From Leifsonia aquatica H1aii (GTDB lineage Bacteria; Actinomycetota; Actinomycetes; Actinomycetales; Microbacteriaceae), in NCBI RefSeq assembly GCF_000633535.1, contig NZ_AYMR01000003.1:1-63684 (forward strand): a DNA stretch of 63,684 nucleotides, written 5' to 3'. A program made the translations under genes and the position numbers. Below are positions 57,826 to 63,684 of the stretch, in pieces. The notes under the pieces were generated by a model. It ran no database searches, was not told the DNA's origin, and worked only from the letters and a program-made list of their open reading frames with translations. Every line of letters starts with the position of its first letter. Position 1 is the first letter of the stretch.

Positions 57826-58772
57826 CAGATCCGTCCTTCCCGGCGGGCGCTGCGGAAGTTCGCCCAGACGTAGAGCGCGCCGATGCCGGCCGCAGCGAGG
57901 AAGACGACGAAGGCCATGACCAGCGACTGCTGGGGCTGGTTGTACGAGGTGAAGTAGCTGGCGAGGGAGACGCCGAGCATGGTCGGCGCGTTCGGGCCCG
58001 TGAAGTAAGGGACCGTGTAGGAGCCGATCACCCCGATCGCGGTGAATGTCACCGCGATGACGATGGGCACCGCGCTCATCGGCAGCAGGATCGTGCGGAC
58101 GATCCGCACGGTCCCGGCCCCCGCGTCGCGGGCGGCCTCGATGAGGGCGTCGGGGATGGACTGCAGACCGGAGGTGATCATCAGCACGGCGAAGGGCAGG
58201 GAGGTCCACGCCGAGCCGATCACGATGGCGATCGCCGTGTACGACCAGACCGGCCCCTCGATCCCGACCTGTGCGAGCAGGCTGCGGAGGAAGCCGTCGG
58301 CGGCGTAGAAGGTGAGGATCGCCCATGAGGCGATGACCACCGGGATGAACAGGGGCACGATCGCGATGGCGGACAGCACGCGGGCGAGCCGGCCGCCGTT
58401 GAGGCGCAGGTACAGCCCGATGCCGCCGGCCAGGAGGACGACGATCGCGGTGCTGGCGGCGGTGACGCCCAGGGTGAGCCCGAGGTCCTGCCAGAACGCC
58501 TCCGTGGCGAAGACGTCGCCGTAGGCGCCGAAGGTGGGCACGACGCCGTCGGCCCGGTGCACGTTCTGGCCGACCGCGGCGATGACGCTGTTCAGGCCGC
58601 CGGTGAAGCCGACGCTGAAGGCGAGCGCGAGGATGACGGGCACGCCGACGAAGAGGGCGATGACGACGACCGGAGGGAGCGCGAGCAGGAAGCCCGTCAC
58701 CGCGGACCGCCGCGCCGGGTGGGCGCTGCGGTCCGCGGGGGTCGCCGCCGTGGTGGCGGTGAGGGCGGCCAT
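57825..58772 (-). CDS. ABC transporter permease (PotB/UgpA-like)
   Basis: A 315-residue permease with six helices after a short cytoplasmic start. EAARDAGAGTVRIVRTILLP is the EAA loop. The ATG at 58772 overlaps the TAA of the binding-protein gene. It pairs with the next permease to form the channel. Overall similarity is to the Fe3+/spermidine/putrescine and phosphonate-type permeases. Confidence 0.92.
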   Translation of the reverse strand: MAALTATTAATPADRSAHPARRSAVTGFLLALPPVVVIALFVGVPVILALAFSVGFTGGLNSVIAAVGQNVHRADGVVPTFGAYGDVFATEAFWQDLGLTLGVTAASTAIVVLLAGGIGLYLRLNGGRLARVLSAIAIVPLFIPVVIASWAILTFYAADGFLRSLLAQVGIEGPVWSYTAIAIVIGSAWTSLPFAVLMITSGLQSIPDALIEAARDAGAGTVRIVRTILLPMSAVPIVIAVTFTAIGVIGSYTVPYFTGPNAPTMLGVSLASYFTSYNQPQQSLVMAFVVFLAAAGIGALYVWANFRSARREGRI

Positions 58773-59923
58773 TACTTGCCGGGGACCTTCTGGGCCCACG
58801 CCTTGTTCATGTCCGCCGCGGTCGTGGCGAAGTACGTCGGCCGCAGGTTCGCGATGTCCGCGTCCTTGTAGAGGTCCTGCACCGCGGTGGGGAGCTTGTC
58901 GAGGGCGATCACCGGGTAGCCGGAGATGCTGTCGGAGACGAGCGCCTGGGCGTCCGGGGTGAGCAGCCAGGAGACCAGCTTCTCGGCGCCGGCCGTGCGG
59001 GGTGAGGCGGACGGGATGCCGAGGTAGCTGGCACCGCCGGTCAGCGACGGGTCGGAGATCTGCGTGTAGGCGATGTTCGCGGGGATCTGGCCGTTCTTGC
59101 GTCCGGTCACGAACTGGTCGCTCCACACCGGGGCGATGGAGATCTGGCCGCTGGAGAGGAGGTCGAGCACCTGGTTGTTCCCGTTCGGGTAGACGCCCTT
59201 CTGGTACACGTACGGGTTGAGGCCGGCGAGGGTGGCGAAGCCCTTGTCCCAGTCCCCCTCGACCTCGGGCGCGGACCCGGTGACCAGCTTGGTGCGGTCG
59301 GCGGCCGAGACGTTCTGGTCCAGCACGGTGGTCACGAACGACTGGCCGCTGCCGCCGGTGTCCGGGGAGTTGTAGGTGAACTTGCCGGGGTTGGCCTTGA
59401 TCCAGGCGAGCAGGTCGTCGAGGGTCTTGGGCGGCGTGGGAACCGTCGTGGTGTCGTAGGCGAGCACGACGCTCGACCCGCGGTAGGGGATGCCGCCGTC
59501 GCCGCCGGCGGCGACGAGGTCCTTCGGCACGTCCTTCAGGCCGGGGACGGTGCTGCTGGAGACCTTCTCGAGCAGCCCGGACGCGGCGATCTGCGAGACG
59601 AAGCCGGCGTCGACGAGGTCGTAGCCCGGGTCCTTCTTCTGGATGGTCGCGGCGGTGAGCTTCGCGACGGTCTGCTGGTCGTGCAGGCCGTGCAGGTCGA
59701 AGTCGACGGCGACGGTGTATCCGGGGTTGGCCTTCTCGAACGCCGGGATCAGCGTCTTCTGCCAGAGGTCCTGGATGTTGGTGTCGGCGCTGAGGAACAC
59801 GGTCAGCTTCTTGTCGGCGCCGTCGGTGGACGACGCGGCCGAGCTGCTCTGCGCGCAGCCGGCGAGGGCGAGCCCGACAGCCGCGACGGCTGCGAGGGAG
59901 GCGATCAGGCGGGGGGTTTTCAC
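58772..59923 (-). CDS. ABC transporter substrate-binding lipoprotein
   Basis: A 383-residue lipoprotein with lipobox LAGC (Cys23) and the two-lobe fold of the PotD/FbpA/UgpB group (LTVFLSADTNIQDLWQKTLI start). GTG 59923 has AGGAG upstream, which fixes the start. It is first in a six-gene operon with GDPD and an IMPase-like enzyme, so a glycerophosphodiester or polyol phosphate is the best guess for its ligand. This is inferred from context, not from binding-site residues. Confidence 0.9.
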   Translation of the reverse strand: MKTPRLIASLAAVAAVGLALAGCAQSSSAASSTDGADKKLTVFLSADTNIQDLWQKTLIPAFEKANPGYTVAVDFDLHGLHDQQTVAKLTAATIQKKDPGYDLVDAGFVSQIAASGLLEKVSSSTVPGLKDVPKDLVAAGGDGGIPYRGSSVVLAYDTTTVPTPPKTLDDLLAWIKANPGKFTYNSPDTGGSGQSFVTTVLDQNVSAADRTKLVTGSAPEVEGDWDKGFATLAGLNPYVYQKGVYPNGNNQVLDLLSSGQISIAPVWSDQFVTGRKNGQIPANIAYTQISDPSLTGGASYLGIPSASPRTAGAEKLVSWLLTPDAQALVSDSISGYPVIALDKLPTAVQDLYKDADIANLRPTYFATTAADMNKAWAQKVPGK

Positions 59924-59995
59924 GGAGCACTCCTGTGGGGGAAGGGTGTCGGGGAGCGTTCGCCCTGTCGTGGAGCGAACGAGGCCAACGCTAAT

Positions 59996-60072
59996 CGCGA
60001 TGCGCATTCCTGGCGATAGCTGCGCATAAGGCTTCAAATGCGAGCCAGAGACTGTTCATTTCGCGTTAATAT
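59996..60072. promoter_or_regulatory. Operator array and promoters between binding protein and DeoR regulator
   Basis: TGCGCAT occurs at 60001-60007 and 60021-60027 and TGCGAGC at 60039-60045, spaced 20 and 18 bases (about two helical turns). TAATAT (60067-60072) may be the regulator's -10; ATTTCGCG and GCGCAAAT flank it as an inexact inverted repeat. Multiple phased sites fit DeoR-family repression. Confidence 0.55.
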
Positions 60073-60128
60073 GAGCGCAAATGAGCACGTGCAGACTGTG
60101 TGTGTTCACATCTACGAAGGGGTCGAAC

Positions 60129-60902
60129 ATGCTGACGCATCAGCGCGAGGCGGCGATCGTCGAACGGCTCCACGCCGTCGGCAGTGTGACCGTGGAGGAG
60201 CTCGCGCGTCTGCTCGCCGTCAGCGGCACCACGATCCGCCGCGACCTCGAGCGTCTCGAGCTCGCCGGCCTGCTCCGCCGGGTGCACGGCGGGGCGACCG
60301 TCCCGCGTGCCGTGGAGGAGAACCCGACCGGCAACCTGGACGACGACACCCGGGAGAAGGAGGCGATCGCCGTCGCGACCGCCGCCCTCATCGCCGATGG
60401 AGAGGTGGTGCTGCTCGACATCGGCATCACCACGCTGCGCCTGGCGCGGCATCTCCGCGGCCGCCCGGTGACCGTCATCACCAACAGCCTGGCGGTGCTC
60501 GACGCGCTGCGCGACGACGACACGGTGTCGCTGGTGCTGCTCGGCGGCATGGTCGGCTCGAAGCCGCGCACGCTCGTCGGGCCGCTCACCGAGGAGTCGC
60601 TGGAGCGCGTGCGCGCCGACGTCGCGGTGATCAGCAGCACCGGGGTGAAGCCGGACGGGGCCGTGGTGACCGATCTGACCCAGGAGGCGAGCATCAAGGG
60701 CCGGATGAGCCGGGCGGCGGACCGGACGATCCTGGTCGCGACCGCGACGAAGTTCCCCGGCAGCGGTTCCTACCGGATCGCCTCGATCACGGACTTCGAC
60801 GTCGTCGTCGCCTCGAGCGGCGCCGACCGGGCGACGCTCGAGCTGGCCGCGCAGGGAGGCCGCCGCGTGATCACCGTCGACGGCGATCCCGCGACCCGGT
60901 GA
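60129..60902 (+). CDS. DeoR-family transcriptional regulator
   Basis: A 257-residue repressor. Residues 1-57 form the DeoR HTH (LTHQREAAIVERLHAVGSVT, then VSGTTIRRDLERLE), and HGGA follows as in the whole family. Residues 75-235 form the sugar-phosphate-sensing DeoRC fold (DIGITTLRLARHL, VITNSLAVLDAL, LLGGMV). AAGGGG precedes ATG 60129. It is divergent from the phosphodiester-type ABC operon; glycerol 3-phosphate (as for GlpR) or a polyol phosphate is a likely inducer. Confidence 0.9.
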   Translation: MLTHQREAAIVERLHAVGSVTVEELARLLAVSGTTIRRDLERLELAGLLRRVHGGATVPRAVEENPTGNLDDDTREKEAIAVATAALIADGEVVLLDIGITTLRLARHLRGRPVTVITNSLAVLDALRDDDTVSLVLLGGMVGSKPRTLVGPLTEESLERVRADVAVISSTGVKPDGAVVTDLTQEASIKGRMSRAADRTILVATATKFPGSGSYRIASITDFDVVVASSGADRATLELAAQGGRRVITVDGDPATR

Positions 60903-60915
60903 GCGGTCCGCTCGC

Positions 60916-61905
60916 TCAGACCGCCAGGACGACCTTGCGACCGGGCGCGACGCCCTCGGCCGCCCGCTCCGCGTTCCACAGGTCGTCGAAGGCGTAGACG
61001 TCGGGCTCCGCGGGATGCAGCCGGCCACCGTCGATGGCGGCGAGGAGGCCGCCGAGCAGGGCGCGGTACTGCGGCCGCCGGGTGAGCACGGCGTACGGGA
61101 CGCTGCACACGCGCTCGCGGGGACGGCCCTGGCGTCTCCGCATCGCCGCGGCGGAACCGCGGAGCGCATCCGTCCGCTCGTGCCCCGGCCGCCCGGCGAA
61201 CGCGGTGTGCACGAGCACGCCGTCGGGGGCGAGGGCCTGTCGCACCTGAGGCGCGCCGGTGTGGTCGATCGCGACGTCGAATGCGCCGTCCGCGGCCCTC
61301 CGCGCCTGGCCGACCCAATCGGCCGCGTGGTAGTCGATCACCGGGACGCCGAGGGCCTCGGCACGGGTCCGGGTGCGGGAGGACGCGGTGCCGACGACCG
61401 TGCGTCCCTCCTGGACGGCGAGCTGCACGGCGAGGGAGCCGACGGCGCCCGATGCCCCTTGCACCAGCACGCGCCGGCCGCCGCCGCCCAAGCGGAGGGC
61501 GAGCGCGGCGGTGACGGCGTCGAGGGGCGCGGTCGCCGCGACGGCGGAGTCGAGGCCGTCGGGGACCGCGACCAGGAATGTCGGGGACAGGACGAGGCGG
61601 GTCGCGTGGGCGCCCATCCTGGGCAGCACCCCGGCGACGCGATCGCCGGTCCGCAGCCCGAGCGCGACCGAGACGGCCGACTCCGTCTCCAGCACGCCCA
61701 CCAGGTCGTAGCCGGGGGTGAACCCGGGCAGCGGCTGGAACACATAGCCGCCGCGGCGGGCCAGCAGGTCGGTGGCTCCGACGGAGGCGTGGGTGACCCG
61801 CACGACCACCTCCGTGCCCCGGGGAGGGCGCAGCGACTCCTCCGCCAGCACCAGGGCCGATGCGTCGCCGAACCGGGAGACCTGGATCGCGCGTCTGTCC
61901 GCCAT
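60916..61905 (-). CDS. MDR-family quinone oxidoreductase-like protein
   Basis: A 329-residue zinc-independent medium-chain reductase: GroES-like domain (VRVTHASVGATDLLARRGGY), nucleotide loop VQGASGAVGSLAVQLAVQEG, and AIDHTGAPQVRQAL. The catalytic zinc ligands are absent. It starts eight bases after the GNAT stop on the same strand and is probably the second gene of that transcript. The substrate is unknown. Confidence 0.87.
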   Translation of the reverse strand: MADRRAIQVSRFGDASALVLAEESLRPPRGTEVVVRVTHASVGATDLLARRGGYVFQPLPGFTPGYDLVGVLETESAVSVALGLRTGDRVAGVLPRMGAHATRLVLSPTFLVAVPDGLDSAVAATAPLDAVTAALALRLGGGGRRVLVQGASGAVGSLAVQLAVQEGRTVVGTASSRTRTRAEALGVPVIDYHAADWVGQARRAADGAFDVAIDHTGAPQVRQALAPDGVLVHTAFAGRPGHERTDALRGSAAAMRRRQGRPRERVCSVPYAVLTRRPQYRALLGGLLAAIDGGRLHPAEPDVYAFDDLWNAERAAEGVAPGRKVVLAV

Positions 61906-61913
61906 CGTCGGGC

Positions 61914-62210
61914 TCAGCCCGCGGTGCGCTGCTGCAGCAGGCCGGCGCGCTCCGGATGGGCGTCGAACCATTGCGCGACGTACCAGCACATCGGCACGAT
62001 CTGCAGGCCTCCGGTGCGCTCGATGTCGTCGACCGCGTACTCGACCAGCTGTGCGGCGTAGCCGTTCCCGCGCTGCGCCGGCATCGTGAACGACCGCGTC
62101 AGGGAGATCGAGCCGCCCAGGATGCGGTAGTCGAGCACGCCGACCAGCTCGCCGTCCCGATGCATCGCGTAGCGGCTCGCATCCGTCTCATTGCTGAACT
62201 CGGTGACCAT
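61914..62210 (-). CDS. Small GNAT N-acetyltransferase (YjdJ-type)
   Basis: A 98-residue minimal acetyltransferase. TRSFTMPAQRGNGYAAQLVEYAV contains the RGNGYA acetyl-CoA loop, and IVPMCWYVAQWFDAHPE is the family's C-terminal block. Such proteins may bind acetyl-CoA without a known acceptor. TACCAT on the minus strand (62222-62217) ends six bases before ATG 62210, the same leaderless pattern as the AraC-type gene. Confidence 0.88.
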   Translation of the reverse strand: MVTEFSNETDASRYAMHRDGELVGVLDYRILGGSISLTRSFTMPAQRGNGYAAQLVEYAVDDIERTGGLQIVPMCWYVAQWFDAHPERAGLLQQRTAG

Positions 62211-62273
62211 GCGCCCATGGTACGACCGTCGCCTCCCGCCGGGCCGACCGTCGCGCGTCGCAGGCGGCCGGGG

Positions 62274-62399
62274 TAGTCTGACGCTGTGGGAGCCCGACCC
62301 GCACCGGGGATTCTCACGCGCAGTCCGCGACCAGTCACAGCAGGCCAGGCCGCCGGCGACACCCGTCGCCCGCGACGACGAGACTCTGGAGAACACCCC
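62274..62399 (+). promoter_or_regulatory. Promoter and leader (or N-terminal extension) of the hydrolase gene
   Basis: TAGTCT (62274-62279) is followed six bases later by a GTG (62286) in frame with the hydrolase. Either the gene starts there, adding 38 low-complexity Arg/Pro residues, or the message has a leader of about 114 bases before GTG 62400, which has GGAG eight bases upstream. I prefer 62400 because the extension does not look like folded protein. Confidence 0.5.
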
Positions 62400-63191
62400 G
62401 TGACGCTCGCCCGCACGTCGACCGCCCACCCGTCTGCCCTGGCGCCTGCGCACGAGGCGCTGCTCGCCCAGGTGCCCATCGGCGAACGCTCCGTGATCGA
62501 GACCGAGACGGTCGCCTACGACCACGAGGGCCTCGCGCTCGAGGGGTACCTCGCCAGGGATGCGCAGGCCGACGAGCGGCGACCGGCCGTGCTGCTGCTG
62601 CACGACTGGCACGGGGTCGGCGACACGGTGAAGATGCGCGCCCAGATGCTCGCGCGCTGCGGGTACGTGGCGTTCGCGGCCGACCTGTACGGCGCCGACG
62701 TGCGTCCGGAGGGGGACGCCGCACGGGAGGTCGCCGGGACGTACTACCGCGACTTCGCCCTGCTGCGCGCCCGCGTCGCGGCCGGCTTCAGCTGGCTGCA
62801 GCAGCACCCCGCCGTCGATCCGGCGCGCCTCGTCGTCATCGGCTACTGCTTCGGCGGCACCGCCGCCCTCGAGTTCGCGCGCACCGGCGCCCCGGCGCGC
62901 GGTGTCGTCTCGTTCCACGGCGGTCTGATCGCGCACGACCCCTCGGATGCGGGCGAGATCGCCGCGTCCTTGCTGATCCTCACCGGCGGCGACGACGCGG
63001 TCGTCCCCGACTCCGCGGTCGCCGCCTTCCAGGACGAGCTGCGCGGGGCGCCGCATGTGGACTGGCAGGTGACCACGTATTCGGGGGCACCGCACGCCTT
63101 CACCATCCCGGGCCGCGAGAGCTACCGCCCGGTCGCCGACGCCCGCAGCTGGCGGGCCCTGGTCTGCTTCCTCGACGAGGTGTTCGCCTGA
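62400..63191 (+). CDS. Dienelactone hydrolase family protein
   Basis: A 263-residue alpha/beta hydrolase. GYCFGG holds the nucleophile (Cys, as in dienelactone hydrolases), ILTGGDDAVVP the acid Asp, and SGAPHAFT the catalytic His. VLLLHDWHGVGDTVKMRAQML matches the family's oxyanion region. The natural substrate is often unknown outside chlorocatechol pathways, and none of those genes is present here. Its stop overlaps the next start (TGATG). Confidence 0.9.
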   Translation: MTLARTSTAHPSALAPAHEALLAQVPIGERSVIETETVAYDHEGLALEGYLARDAQADERRPAVLLLHDWHGVGDTVKMRAQMLARCGYVAFAADLYGADVRPEGDAAREVAGTYYRDFALLRARVAAGFSWLQQHPAVDPARLVVIGYCFGGTAALEFARTGAPARGVVSFHGGLIAHDPSDAGEIAASLLILTGGDDAVVPDSAVAAFQDELRGAPHVDWQVTTYSGAPHAFTIPGRESYRPVADARSWRALVCFLDEVFA

Positions 63192-63589
63192 TGGAGCACC
63201 CTCTGCTCTTCGAGCCGGGCGACGAGCTGGTCGCCCGCGTGCGTGCCCGCAGCCTGCGGCTCCCGGAGGCCGTCGAGATCCTCACCCACGGCCGCCCTGC
63301 CTTCAAGGCGGGGGAGAAGGGGCGCGTCTTCGCTCTCGTCGGCGCCATGATGGACCGCACCGATTCGGTGGTCTTCAAGCCCGATCCGGCCGAGAGCCCG
63401 GCGCTCCGCGAGGACCCTCGGGTCTTCATCCCGAAGTACTGGGGGCCGAGCGGTTGGCTCGGGCTCGACGTCGATCGCGCCTGGCCGGACGACGCGGACG
63501 AGTGGGTGCAGCTCGGCGAGCTGATCGAGACCTCGTTCCGGCAGGTCGCGCTCCGCCGCCAATTGGCGGTCTTGGATGCGGTCATGTAA
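63191..63589 (+). CDS. YjbR/MmcQ-like (DUF419) protein
   Basis: A 132-residue protein with the MmcQ/YjbR fold features: LPEAVEILTHGRPAFKAGEK at the start, VVFKPDPAESPALREDPRVF and the C-terminal ELIETSFRQVA helix. YjbR folds resemble small DNA-binding domains, but function is unknown. It is translationally coupled to the dienelactone hydrolase gene by TGATG. Confidence 0.85.
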   Translation: MEHPLLFEPGDELVARVRARSLRLPEAVEILTHGRPAFKAGEKGRVFALVGAMMDRTDSVVFKPDPAESPALREDPRVFIPKYWGPSGWLGLDVDRAWPDDADEWVQLGELIETSFRQVALRRQLAVLDAVM

Positions 63590-63625
63590 GCTCTAACCCG
63601 GCCCGCGTGAGAGCGTGGAGGTCAT

Positions 63626-63684
63626 GCGCCACTAGCTCAACGGATAGAGCATCTGACTACGGATCAGAAGGTTGGGGGTTCGAA
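63626..63684 (+). tRNA. tRNA-Arg (anticodon ACG), cut by window edge
   Basis: The acceptor strand starts at GCGCCAC (63626). The D stem is GCTC/GAGC (63635-63638 with 63647-63650). The anticodon stem is TCTGA/TCAGA around CTACGGA (63657-63663), anticodon ACG at 63659-63661. TTCGAA of the T loop is the last sequence in the window, so the 3' third is missing. It should read CGN arginine codons after A34 deamination. Confidence 0.95.

Overview
The window is about 63.7 kb of very GC-rich chromosomal DNA with dense, compact gene order. Many neighbouring genes overlap by ATGA, GTGA or TGATG, and starts are often GTG. The gene content (IdeR/DtxR-type iron box, TreY/TreZ/GlgX, VKOR-family protein, CsbD, DUF2200, many TetR/GntR/DeoR regulators, very frequent apparently leaderless genes) points to an actinobacterium, most likely of the Microbacteriaceae (Leifsonia-like). 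That assignment is inference, because no rRNA or other marker gene is present. I see no prophage, insertion sequence or CRISPR array. The only RNA gene I can name is a tRNA-Arg(ACG) cut by the right edge. No gene-free stretch exceeds about 245 bases.

Layout. 1-3.2 kb: an APC permease cut by the left edge, an MFS transporter, and a small siderophore-interaction (SIP) protein behind an iron box. 3.3-19.4 kb: thiolase and nagB, a divergent GntR regulator, a dipeptide/oligopeptide ABC transporter (fused ATPase, two permeases, divergent lipoprotein), M17 aminopeptidase, GSA-type aminotransferase, FGGY kinase, DAP-decarboxylase-like enzyme and a cytoplasmic serine hydrolase. I read this as one import-and-breakdown locus for amino-sugar or D-amino-acid-containing peptides, possibly muropeptides. 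19.4-22.9 kb: VKOR protein, a small membrane protein and a solitary cytochrome oxidase subunit I, divergent from a cysteine-rich HTH regulator. 22.9-30.2 kb: HAD hydrolase, MMPL exporter with TetR, a second TetR divergent from a 14-TM MFS exporter, and MarR. 30.3-38 kb: a VapBC-type toxin-antitoxin pair, two membrane proteins, a secreted lytic-enzyme-like protein, a PHP-domain protein, a DHFR-like reductase and acetyl-CoA synthetase. 38-45.3 kb: Ser/Thr kinase, GlgX, TreZ and TreY (glycogen to trehalose), with a possible leader peptide coupled to glgX. 45.5-54 kb: CsbD, small membrane proteins, 3-hydroxyacyl-CoA dehydrogenase with its TetR, DUF2200, an MDR reductase, a GlxA/FtrA-type AraC regulator, HAD phosphatase and aldo-keto reductase. 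54-60.9 kb: an operon (binding protein, two permeases, ATPase, glycerophosphodiesterase, inositol-monophosphatase-like) under a divergent DeoR regulator, plausibly glycerophosphodiester uptake and breakdown. 60.9-63.7 kb: MDR reductase, GNAT, dienelactone hydrolase, YjbR-family protein and the tRNA.

Three window-wide patterns stand out. First, at least 16 genes have a TANNNT -10 hexamer ending 6-9 (mostly 6-7) bases before the start codon with no usable Shine-Dalgarno, as expected for leaderless mRNAs; this pattern decides several starts. Second, intergenic gaps hold long perfect palindromes (arms of 13-23 bp) that fall into at least three sequence families. Third, in-frame 12- or 15-bp minisatellites sit in four enzyme genes, three of them at the extreme C-terminus.
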